DNA from: an uncultured Porphyromonadaceae bacterium
GTDB lineage: Bacteria; Bacteroidota; Bacteroidia; Bacteroidales; Muribaculaceae
DNA length: 20,564 bases
Assembly (NCBI GenBank): GCA_947166165.1
Contig: CAMVDK010000013.1
Location: 1 to 20,564, forward strand
Reading direction: 5' to 3'
The position numbers and the translations under genes are program-made. Below are positions 14,272-20,564 of this stretch, in pieces. A model generated the notes under the pieces. That model was given only the letters and a program-made list of their open reading frames with translations. It made no database searches and was not told the origin of the DNA. Position 1 is the first letter of the stretch, and each line of letters starts with the position of its first letter.

Positions 14272-15231
14272 TCAATGCTTGGCGAACTTGACGCGGAGCT
14301 TGTCGAGCATGTCGCGCGTCATGCCGTCGAGGTCGTACTCCGGCTTCCAGTCCCACTCCAGGCGGGCGCAGGTGTCGTCGAGGCTGTTGGGCCACGACTC
14401 GGCGATGGCCTGCCGCAGCGGGTCGACCTGATACTCCATCTCGAACGTCGGCACGTATTCCTTGATTTTGCGGTAGATGATTTCGGGGTCGAAGCTCATC
14501 GAGGCGATGTTGAACGAGTTGCGGTGTTTGAGCCGCGCGGGGTCGGCCTCCATGATTTCGATGGCGGCACGCAGCGCGTCGGGCATATACATCATGTCCA
14601 TGAAGGTGCCGGCCTTGATGGGGCAGACGAATTTCTCACCCTTCACGGCGCTGTAGTAGATGTCGACGGCATAGTCGGTGGTGCCGCCGCCCGGAGGGGT
14701 GACGTAGGAGATGAGTCCCGGGAAGCGCACCGAGCGGGTGTCGACGCCGAACTTGAGCGCGTAGTAGTTGCTCAGCAGCTCGCCGCTCACCTTGGTCACG
14801 CCATACATCGTGCGCGGCTGCTGGATGGTGTCCTGCGGCGTGCCGTCTTTGGGCGAGTTGGGACCGAAGGAGCCGATGCTGCTGGGCGTGAACACGGCGC
14901 AGTGGTGCTCGCGGGCCACCTCCAGGGTGTTCATCAAGCCGCCGATGCCTATTTTCCATGCCAGCTGAGGCTTGTTCTCGGCCACTGCGCTGAGCAGCGC
15001 GGCCAGGTTGTAGATGGTGTCGATGTCGTATTTGCGCACGGCATCGGCTATTTGCTGCGAGTTGGTGATGTCGACCACCTCGCTCGGACCGCTCTCGGCC
15101 AGTTCGCCTTTGGGCTCGGCCCCGGGTATGTAACCTGCCACCACATGGCTGTTGCCATAGATGCCTCTCAGCTTCATCGTCAGCTCCGAACCAATCTGGC
15201 CCGTGGAGCCGATAATCAACACGTTTTTCAT
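14272..15231 (-). CDS. L-threonine 3-dehydrogenase, SDR (epimerase-like) type
   Basis: A 319-residue short-chain dehydrogenase/epimerase-fold enzyme predicted to oxidise L-threonine to 2-amino-3-ketobutyrate with NAD+. The nucleotide-binding motif GSTGQIG is at 8-14. The substrate loop PSSIGSFGPNSPKDGTPQDTIQQP runs from about 116 to 139, followed by the catalytic Y143-x3-K147 (YGVTK). The order SSI-x-FGP, TPQ-TI-P, Y-G-x-(T/S)-K is characteristic of SDR-type threonine dehydrogenases rather than sugar epimerases. RFPGLISYVTPPGGGTTDYAVDIYY continues the match. Length is typical. No 2-amino-3-ketobutyrate CoA ligase gene lies next to it in this window. It appears to be transcribed alone, from the box at 15274 to the hairpin at 14195-14235. 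Confidence 0.88.
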   Translation of the reverse strand: MKNVLIIGSTGQIGSELTMKLRGIYGNSHVVAGYIPGAEPKGELAESGPSEVVDITNSQQIADAVRKYDIDTIYNLAALLSAVAENKPQLAWKIGIGGLMNTLEVAREHHCAVFTPSSIGSFGPNSPKDGTPQDTIQQPRTMYGVTKVSGELLSNYYALKFGVDTRSVRFPGLISYVTPPGGGTTDYAVDIYYSAVKGEKFVCPIKAGTFMDMMYMPDALRAAIEIMEADPARLKHRNSFNIASMSFDPEIIYRKIKEYVPTFEMEYQVDPLRQAIAESWPNSLDDTCARLEWDWKPEYDLDGMTRDMLDKLRVKFAKH

Positions 15232-15273
15232 CTCGTTAATTCTGTGCTAATGGTTGTCGTTAATAAGTCGGCG

Positions 15274-15304
15274 CAAAGGTACTAAAAAATGCACAATTCA
15301 CAAT
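15274..15304 (-). promoter_or_regulatory. Candidate promoter for the threonine dehydrogenase gene
   Basis: The complement reads ATTG (15304-15301), 19 bases, then TACCTTTG (15281-15274), 43 bp before the ATG at 15231. The -33 element falls within the TGCACAAT/TTCACAAT repeats. Confidence 0.6.
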
Positions 15305-15376
15305 GCGCGAGCCACATTTTTTTAATGCACAATGCACATTTATTAAATGCACAATCCACAATGCACAATTCACAAT
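15290..15376. repeat. Short TGCACAAT / TTCACAAT repeats
   Basis: TGCACAAT occurs at 15290, 15326, 15348 and 15362, and TTCACAAT at 15297 and 15369, in an AT-rich intergenic stretch. No reading frame is supported. Confidence 0.7.
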
Positions 15377-15484
15377 TAGCGCGATGCAGAATGCGACTGT
15401 TTAGGACATAAGAACACTAGGCTTTTTTAAAAGAACAAAAGATTTTGTGGTCATTGATTGTCGTTAGCGGCATGGCCCGCGACG

Positions 15485-15659
15485 GCTGTTGCATCGGATT
15501 CCGTCGGCGGTTGTCGCATCGGGTTACGCCGGCGGTTGTTGCGTCGGGTTACGCCGACGGTAGTCGCATCGGGTTCTGCCGGCGGTTGTCGCATCGGGGT
15601 CCGCCAGCGGTTGTTGCATCGGGTTACGCCGACGGTTGTTGTATCGGATTCTGCGGCTG
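15485..15659. repeat. Minisatellite, seven tandem 25-bp units
   Basis: Seven head-to-tail units, each about GTTGTYGCATCGGGTT followed by MCGCCGRCG, starting at 15485, 15510, 15535, 15560, 15585, 15610 and 15635. Units differ at a few positions. The period is not a multiple of three and no frame looks protein-coding. There are no spacers, so it is not a CRISPR array. Confidence 0.9.
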
Positions 15660-15695
15660 TAGGGGCGTGACCTGTCACGCCCGGAGGCCGAGTCA
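15659..15695 (+). repeat. REP-like palindrome, copy 1 (forward)
   Basis: GTAGGG head, perfect 9-bp stem GGGCGTGAC (15663-15671) and GTCACGCCC (15674-15682) around CT, then CCGGAGGCCGAGTCA. It is the forward counterpart of the three inverted copies that follow. Confidence 0.75.
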
Positions 15696-15735
15696 CATGG
15701 GGCTTTCGCATCCATATCGCATTGGTTTCCATCGC

Positions 15736-15913
15736 ATTCGGCCACCCGGCCATGACAGGTCATGGCCCTACCCTCGCACGATTCGATTCGGCATACCGCC
15801 GTTTTGACTCGGCCACCCGGCCATGACAGGTCATGGCCCTACCGTCGCACGATTCGATTCGGCATACCGCCGTTTTGATTCGGCCATTTGGCCACGCCAA
15901 GGCGAGGCCCTAC
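15736..15913 (-). repeat. Three REP-like palindromes at 71-bp period (inverted)
   Basis: Copies are centred at about 15757, 15828 and 15899, exactly 71 bp apart. The first two carry GGCCATGAC-AG-GTCATGGCC (15748-15767 and 15819-15838). The third is GGCCACGCC-AA-GGCGAGGCC (15890-15909), with most stem changes paired. Each ends in CCCTAC, so on the minus strand each reads GTAGGG-stem-loop-stem-GGCCGA, like copy 1. No gene is seen between them. Confidence 0.8.
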
Positions 15914-16044
15914 CCTCGCAGGTTTTGACGCAGCAGTCGTCGGTTTTTATCCGCTTGAGGTCATGATTCTTTTGTTCTTGTGTCCACTCGAATATAAAGG
16001 CTTTTGTTCTTATGTCTTTATTCACGAATGCGCGATGCACTGCA

Positions 16045-16078
16045 CAAAGGGCTGCGCCAGTGTTGACGCAGCCCTTTG
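16045..16078 (-). terminator. Intrinsic terminator hairpin of the M16 protease gene
   Basis: CAAAGGGCTGCG (16045-16056) is perfectly complementary to CGCAGCCCTTTG (16067-16078) with a 10-base loop, 27 bp after the protease stop. An AAAGGGC...GCCCTTT stem of this form is typical of Bacteroidales terminators. Confidence 0.85.
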
Positions 16079-16104
16079 GTAAAAGAGACTTGGTTGGCTT
16101 GTTC

Positions 16105-18921
16105 TTACTCGGGGAGCATGACCACCTCGACACTGTTGCCGGCGCCGAGCACCACGTTGCGCACGAAGGCGCTCACCTTCTCGGGGGTGATGCCGTTGAG
16201 CACGGTCTTGTAGTCGGTGTAGTTATCCACACCACGACCCACATACATGCTCAGGATGTTGACCCAGTAGCCATTCTCCTTGACGGCGGTGTCGTGGTTC
16301 TTGATCATGGCGGCCTTGATGTCGGCGAGGCTGGCGGCGTCGACGCTCTGGCCGAGCTTCACGATTTCGTCGCGCATGATGTTGAGGGCCATGTCGGTCT
16401 TCTCGGGCGTGGGGTCGACCACACCGATGAGCGAGGTGTAGACCTTGTCGCCCACCATCGACACGCTACCGCCAGCATAGGGCGAATAGGCAGCACCGGC
16501 ATCCTCACGAATCTTCTGCAGGTAAATCTTCTCGAGCAGCTGTCCAGCCACGTCGGCCAGCAGGCTGTTCTCCAAGCTGTAGGGGTTGGTGGTGGAGTAC
16601 CAGTAGATGCGGCTGTTGGCCTTGGGGGTCTCCATCTTGCGGGTGAAGTGGTTCACCGTCTTGCCCACGGGGCGCTCGCTCACGTTGACCCAGTTCTCGG
16701 GCTTGCCATTGGCGGGCAGGGTGGCGATGTACTGGCACAGATACTGGCGCACGAGCTGCTCGTCGAAAGCACCCACCACATAGAAGGTGAAGTCGGCGGC
16801 ATTGGCGGTGCGCTCCTTGGCGATTTGGAGCACGCGGTCGTAGTTGATGTCCTTGATGTTCTCGGCCTCGAAGGGCATGTCGCGCCAGTTGTGGTTGTTG
16901 AGCGTGACGTTGACCGAGTCGCCGAACACAGCCTCAGGCTGCAGGTCCTTGTTCTTGAGCACGGTTTCGAGCATGTTCATCAGGGTGGCATAGCCCTTCT
17001 CGTCCTTGCGGATGTCGGTGAACTCGAGGTAGGCAAGCTGGAACATGGTCTCCATGTCCTTGACGGTGGAGTTACCGCTCAGGCGCTCGTAGCTGGTGGA
17101 GAGCGAGAGGCTGGCGCTGGCCTGCTTGCCGGCCATGGCCTTCTCGAGCTCGGTGTTGTCGAACTCGCCGCGTCCGCTCACCGAGAGCACAGCGTCGAAG
17201 AGCTCGCAGTTGGCCCAGTCTTCCTTGCCGTAGAGCGAGCTGCCGCCCTTCGACTCGGCATAGAGGCGCACCTCGTTCTCCTTGAAGTCGGTCTTCTTCA
17301 GAATCACCTTCGCGCCGTTGCTCAGCGTGAGCTCGTCGTAGCCGAGCAGGGTGTTCTTGGTCTCCTTCTTGATGCTACCGGGCTTGGGCAGCTGGGCGAT
17401 GAGGGGCTCGTCCTTCACATTGTCGACGTAGGCCTCGACGGGGGTGTTGCGGGCAATGTTGATGGCGTTCTTCAGGCCATCGACGGTGGGATAGACGGCG
17501 CCGTCCTTCTCCTGGCTGTAGACAGTCACCACCATGTTCTTGTCACCCTCGGGGAAGACCTCTTTCAGGGCCTCGTTGATGAGCTCGACGGGGAGCATGG
17601 GGGTGAGCTGCTGCATGATCTGGTATTCCTGCTCGATGCTGGGAATGGGCTCGCCGGTGAGATAGTTGGCGGCATAGCTGCGGCCATAATGCTCGTTGCT
17701 GATTTTGTTGCGCTCGTTGTATCGGCGCTCGAGGCTCGACATGTACTCTTCGCGGGCGCGGATGAACTCGGTGGCGGTGAATCCGTGCTGGCGTGCGCGG
17801 AGCACCTCGGTCATGATGGCCTGCACGGCCTCCTCGGCCTTACCCTCCTTGGGAAGGGCATAGAAGACAAAGGCCTCCTTGTTGTTGGTCATGATGTAGG
17901 AGCTGTTGCCACAGCCAGCCTGGATGAACGGGCAGTCGGGCTCCTGGGCCTTCTCGCTGAAGCGCGAACCGAACATTTGCGACATGATGTCCATGGCGTA
18001 CTCCTCGATCATGTAGTCGAGGTTGGCTTTCTCCTCGCGCGTCGTGGGGTCGTGCTTGAAGTAGAGCTGGATGATGGTGTACTGCTGCTCCTTGTCCTTG
18101 TCGCTGACCACGATCATCTCGTCGTTGTCGGGCACGGCCTCGGCCACCACCTGTGCGGCGTTGGGGGCGAGCTTGATGGGGGTGAACATGGCCTTGATCT
18201 GGTTCTCCATGTAGTCGACGTCGATGTCGCCGACCACGATGATGGCCTGGTTGTCGGGGCGATACCACTTGTGGTAGTAGTCGCGCAGCTCGTTGTACTT
18301 GAAGCCGTCCACCACGCTCATCAGGCCGATGGGCATGCGCTTGCCGTACTTCGAGTTCGGGAAGAGGGTCTCGAGGTTGTTCTCGAGCATGCGCTGCATG
18401 GCGCTGCGGCGCAGGCGCCACTCCTCGTGGATCACACCGCGCTCCTTGTCGATTTCCTCGTCCTCGAGCAGCAGTCCGCACGACCAGTCGCGCAGAATGA
18501 GCAGACACGAGTCGATGGCGCTCTGGCGCGTGCTGGGCACGTTGTTGATGTTGTACACCGTCTCGTCGGTGCTGGTGTAGGCGTTCAGGTCGCCACCGAA
18601 CTCCACACCCAGGGTGCGGGTGTAGTCGATCACGCCCTTGCCCTCGCCGTGGAAGTTCTCACTGCCGTTGAAGGCCATGTGCTCCAGGAAGTGGGCCAGG
18701 CCTCGCTGGCTCTCTTCCTCCTGAATCGAGCCCACGCGCTGGGCAATGTAGAAGTTGACCCGATGCTCGGGATAGTCGTTGTGACGCACGTAGTAGGTGA
18801 GTCCGTTGGGCAGCTTTCCGACGCGCACCGCGTCGTCGACGGGGATAGGCGGAAATTGCTGGGCCACTGCTGTGCAGCTGAACAACATCAGCGCAGCAAG
18901 CAAGAGATGTTTGATTTTCAT
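16105..18921 (-). CDS. Secreted M16 family zinc metalloprotease (insulinase/pitrilysin-like)
   Basis: A 938-residue periplasmic or surface peptidase. A signal peptide at 1-20 (MKIKHLLLAALMLFSCTAVA, cut before QQ) precedes the first M16 domain. The inverted zinc motif HFLEH is at 77-81 (GLAHFLEHMAFNG). The distal ligand region EEIDKERGVIHEEWRLRRS follows about 75 residues later. An M16 C-terminal domain follows (MPIGLMSVVDGF, DYYHKWYRPDNQAIIVVGDID). The second half repeats the fold without a zinc motif and includes FYVVGAFDE and RIYWYSTTNPYSLENSLLADVAGQLLEKIYLQKIREDAGAAYSPYAGG, where the R/Y motif of M16 is visible. The length is that of two-domain pitrilysin-type enzymes. The ATG at 18921 was chosen because it begins the signal peptide; 27 upstream in-frame residues to 19002 are rejected. 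It appears to be a single-gene transcript. Confidence 0.95.
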   Translation of the reverse strand: MKIKHLLLAALMLFSCTAVAQQFPPIPVDDAVRVGKLPNGLTYYVRHNDYPEHRVNFYIAQRVGSIQEEESQRGLAHFLEHMAFNGSENFHGEGKGVIDYTRTLGVEFGGDLNAYTSTDETVYNINNVPSTRQSAIDSCLLILRDWSCGLLLEDEEIDKERGVIHEEWRLRRSAMQRMLENNLETLFPNSKYGKRMPIGLMSVVDGFKYNELRDYYHKWYRPDNQAIIVVGDIDVDYMENQIKAMFTPIKLAPNAAQVVAEAVPDNDEMIVVSDKDKEQQYTIIQLYFKHDPTTREEKANLDYMIEEYAMDIMSQMFGSRFSEKAQEPDCPFIQAGCGNSSYIMTNNKEAFVFYALPKEGKAEEAVQAIMTEVLRARQHGFTATEFIRAREEYMSSLERRYNERNKISNEHYGRSYAANYLTGEPIPSIEQEYQIMQQLTPMLPVELINEALKEVFPEGDKNMVVTVYSQEKDGAVYPTVDGLKNAINIARNTPVEAYVDNVKDEPLIAQLPKPGSIKKETKNTLLGYDELTLSNGAKVILKKTDFKENEVRLYAESKGGSSLYGKEDWANCELFDAVLSVSGRGEFDNTELEKAMAGKQASASLSLSTSYERLSGNSTVKDMETMFQLAYLEFTDIRKDEKGYATLMNMLETVLKNKDLQPEAVFGDSVNVTLNNHNWRDMPFEAENIKDINYDRVLQIAKERTANAADFTFYVVGAFDEQLVRQYLCQYIATLPANGKPENWVNVSERPVGKTVNHFTRKMETPKANSRIYWYSTTNPYSLENSLLADVAGQLLEKIYLQKIREDAGAAYSPYAGGSVSMVGDKVYTSLIGVVDPTPEKTDMALNIMRDEIVKLGQSVDAASLADIKAAMIKNHDTAVKENGYWVNILSMYVGRGVDNYTDYKTVLNGITPEKVSAFVRNVVLGAGNSVEVVMLPE

Positions 18922-18975
18922 AAAACTAACTATTGGTTTTGTTATTTGAGAAAAATGTTGTTCGATACAAACGTG

Positions 18976-18983
18976 CAAAGGTA
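18976..18983 (-). promoter_or_regulatory. Candidate promoter -7 box (TACCTTTG) for the M16 protease gene
   Basis: Exact TAnnTTTG on the minus strand, 54 bp before the ATG at 18921. It is bracketed by a 9-bp inverted repeat, ATTGGTTTT (18932-18940) and AAAACCAAT (18995-19003), which could be an operator or an mRNA-leader structure. No -33 TTTG at standard spacing. Confidence 0.5.
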
Positions 18984-19129
18984 CGAATAAATCTAAAACC
19001 AATTATTATCCTTACGCCGTTTTTTTCGGTTTTCGCCTGCATTAGGCTCATTTTTGCCCATTAGACGCAGCTTGAACGGCGAAAGTTACACTAATAAATG
19101 TTAATTTTCGAATTTCCGCTCCTTCGATG

Positions 19130-19900
19130 CTATATGCCGAGCATCTGCGCCACGGCGGGCATGGCTTGGCGCACGGTCTGGTCCACCTGGATGGGGGTGA
19201 CCGAGGCCCAGCCGCGCTCGAGCCAGTAGAGGTCGGTGGTGTCGTCGTCGGGGTTGTCGCTCACGTAGCGGCCCTGCAGCCAGTAATAGTCGAAGCCGTG
19301 CGGGTCGACGCGGTGGTCGTATTCCTGCTCCCAGTGGCCGATGGCGGTGGTGGTGACCTTGAGGCCCTTCACGGTGCCCGCCTGCCGGGGGAAGTTGACG
19401 TTAAGGCATACGTCGCGCAGCGCGTCGAGGTGGCCCAGGGCGCGCTCCACCACGCGGCGGATGTGCGGCACGCAGGGCGCGAAATCGATGTCGCGCACAA
19501 TGTCGCCGTGCGAGAAGGCCACCGCGGGGATGTGGCGTAGCACGGCCTCGAGCACCACGCCCACCGTGCCGCTGTAGATGGTGCTGATGCCGGCGTTGTA
19601 GCCGTGGTTGATGCCCGAGAGCACCAGGTCGGGCCGGCGGCCGCCGAGCAGCTGGTCGAGGGCGAGCTTCATGCAGTCGGTGGGCGTGCCGTCCACCTGC
19701 CACACCGTCAGCCCGGCCTCGTGGCGCACCTGGAAAGCGCGCAGCGGGGTGAGGATGGTGATGGCGTTCGACTTGCCGCTCTGGTGGTGCAGCGGCACCA
19801 CGGCCACCACATCGCCCAACTCGCGGGCGATGTCCACAAGCGTCTGCAGACCGGGGTAGTCCAGTCCGTCGTCGTTGCTGATGAGTATCAACGGTCGCAT
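19130..19900 (-). CDS. surE: 5'/3'-nucleotidase SurE
   Basis: A 256-residue cytosolic metal-dependent phosphatase that dephosphorylates nucleoside 5'- and 3'-monophosphates. The metal-binding motif SNDDG is at 8-12 (D10, D11). S41 in HHQSGKSN and N98 in SGINHGYNAG complete the expected metal site. YSGTVGVVLEAVLRHIPAVAFSH follows the family pattern. GTPTDCMKLAL (71-81) and NVNFPR are also standard SurE blocks. Length is typical (about 250). The ATG at 19900 lies 10 bp after the stop of the LysM protein gene, so the two are co-transcribed. In many Bacteroidales surE is close to parA; here they are about 14 kb apart. Confidence 0.96.
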   Translation of the reverse strand: MRPLILISNDDGLDYPGLQTLVDIARELGDVVAVVPLHHQSGKSNAITILTPLRAFQVRHEAGLTVWQVDGTPTDCMKLALDQLLGGRRPDLVLSGINHGYNAGISTIYSGTVGVVLEAVLRHIPAVAFSHGDIVRDIDFAPCVPHIRRVVERALGHLDALRDVCLNVNFPRQAGTVKGLKVTTTAIGHWEQEYDHRVDPHGFDYYWLQGRYVSDNPDDDTTDLYWLERGWASVTPIQVDQTVRQAMPAVAQMLGI

Positions 19901-19910
19901 CGCGAGGGGC

Positions 19911-20564
19911 TTACTTACGTTTTTTGCCTTTCGACTTGGTGCCGCTCGATTTGGAGGTTGACTTTCCGCCTGCCTTGGCCCCCTTTCCGCTGGTGGCCTT
20001 CTCGGCTTTGGCCCCCTTCTTGCCCTTGGCGGTGGCTTTGTCGGCCTTGGTGCCTTTCTTGCCCTTGGCGGGCGTGGTGGTGAGCTTGAGGCTCTCGCCG
20101 GCGCGGATGTTGTCGCCCTTGATGCCGTTGGCCTCTTTGATTTTCGACACGGGCACGCCGGTCTTCTCCGAGATTTCGCTCAGCGTTTCGCCCTTCTTCA
20201 CGTTATACTCGGTGGGCTTGGCGGGTTCGGCCTTCTTGCCGTGCCGGCGCTGCTTGGCGTCGGCCTTGTTGCTGCTGCTGCGCGAGTGCTTGTAGGTCTC
20301 CTCGCGGCTGGCCTTGGCGCCGTGCCGGCCTCCGGCATAGCGCTCGTTGCGCTTGTGGGTCTGCTGCTGGGCGTAGGTGGAGCGCTCGGCGGGGGCGGCG
20401 GGCTTGGCCTTGGGCTTGGGCGGTGCCGGCACGTCGACCTTCTGCCGGTGCTCGCGGCTCTCGCGGGCGGCCTTCTCCACCTGGTGCACCTGCTCGATTT
20501 GCTCGCTCTCGTCGTCGGCATCGCCGTCGCCGTCGGTGTCGACGTTCTGGGCGATCACGTTGCC
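19911..20564 (-). CDS. LysM-domain protein, C-terminal part (probable MltD-type lytic transglycosylase), runs off the window
   Basis: 217 residues are visible; the N-terminus lies beyond the right edge and the frame is open to the last base. A Lys/Glu/Pro/Gln-rich charged linker leads to one LysM repeat, YNVKKGETLSEISEKTGVPVSKIKEANGIKGDNIRAGESLKL, which binds peptidoglycan. The last 50 or so residues are a very basic Lys/Ala/Gly/Ser tail with internal repeats (AKGKKGTKADKAT, AKGKKGAKAEKAT), ending KGKKRK. The partial gene is likely the end of a membrane-bound lytic transglycosylase of the MltD type. That is inferred from the LysM domain and from the neighbourhood (surE here, parAB elsewhere in the window), not from a visible catalytic domain. 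The stop is 10 bp before surE. Confidence 0.75.
   Translation of the reverse strand, partial: GNVIAQNVDTDGDGDADDESEQIEQVHQVEKAARESREHRQKVDVPAPPKPKAKPAAPAERSTYAQQQTHKRNERYAGGRHGAKASREETYKHSRSSSNKADAKQRRHGKKAEPAKPTEYNVKKGETLSEISEKTGVPVSKIKEANGIKGDNIRAGESLKLTTTPAKGKKGTKADKATAKGKKGAKAEKATSGKGAKAGGKSTSKSSGTKSKGKKRK

Larger units (their letters stand above)
15405..16016. repeat. Inverted GACATAAGAACA / AAGAACAAAAG motifs bracketing the repeat region
   Basis: GACATAAGAACA at 15405-15416 recurs in inverted orientation as a perfect copy at 16005-16016, and with one mismatch at 15973-15984. AAGAACAAAAG at 15431-15441 recurs inverted at 15969-15979 and 16001-16011. The motifs enclose the minisatellite and the palindromic repeats. 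Confidence 0.6.

Noticed and set aside
15485..15659. CRISPR array
   Set aside because: Units are contiguous with no spacers and no cas genes lie nearby.
15451..15763. Short proteins read through the minisatellite on both strands
   Set aside because: The 25-bp period shifts frame in every unit, and the products are Arg/Asn/Thr-rich repeats with no conserved feature.
18870..18921. Lipoprotein signal in the M16 protease (LFSC)
   Set aside because: LMLFSC does not fit the lipobox well and a normal signal peptidase I site (AVA-QQ) follows.
16012..18990. 992-residue plus-strand open frame opposite the M16 protease
   Set aside because: It is the antisense shadow of a high-GC gene: His/Val/Leu/Gly-biased composition, no domain, no start or ribosome-binding context, and the opposite strand encodes a clear protease.

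Overview
The window looks like chromosomal DNA from a high-GC member of the Bacteroidales. This is inferred from several signs. TACCTTTG matches the Bacteroidetes sigma-A -7 box (TAnnTTTG) and occurs just upstream of six genes. The gene content is also typical: ParA-ParB-DUF5683, an Ig-like lipoprotein, an SDR-type threonine dehydrogenase, a periplasmic M16 protease and GYF_2/DUF4359 proteins. Most genes are about 60-70% GC by eye. Family level cannot be fixed from the sequence alone; a Muribaculaceae-like organism is a guess.

Layout. (1) 1-1156: a plus-strand GYF_2/DUF4359 membrane protein. (2) 4861 down to 1170, minus strand: a chromosome-partitioning operon of parA, parB, a DUF5683 membrane protein and an unrecognised Glu/Pro-rich protein. 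(3) About 4930-8223: phage debris between parA and a transporter gene. It holds a 5'-truncated MuF minor head protein fused to a zincin-like (HENVH) C-terminal domain, a convergent 79-residue gene of similarly low GC, and a portal protein truncated at its 3' end. (4) 12666 down to 8177, minus strand: a D-2-hydroxyacid dehydrogenase, an Ig-like lipoprotein and a sodium:amino-acid symporter, probably one transcript from a well-matched promoter at about 12700. (5) 12781-14115: a Walker ATPase with DUF4143, inserted as a cassette and flanked by two copies of the dehydrogenase promoter region. Three 31-bp repeats, each able to form a small hairpin, lie upstream of it. (6) 14272-15231, minus strand: threonine 3-dehydrogenase, with an 18-bp-stem terminator hairpin. 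(7) 15232-16104: a repeat-rich noncoding stretch with TGCACAAT repeats, a 7 x 25 bp minisatellite and four REP-like palindromes. (8) 16105-18921, minus strand: a secreted M16 zinc protease with a strong terminator. (9) 20564 down to 19130, minus strand: the C-terminal part of a LysM protein (probably the lytic transglycosylase MltD) followed 10 bp later by surE.

How the genes relate. ParA and ParB act in chromosome segregation, and DUF5683 is translationally coupled to parB by a GTGA overlap. From general knowledge of Bacteroidales, parA, parB, DUF5683, mltD and surE often lie close together. Here the LysM protein and surE sit about 14 kb from parAB, with phage debris and repeats in between, which suggests local rearrangement (inference). 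The most unusual items are the MuF-zincin fusion with its convergent small gene, the 31-bp repeat array at the ATPase gene, and the palindromic repeats whose stems change in compensating ways.
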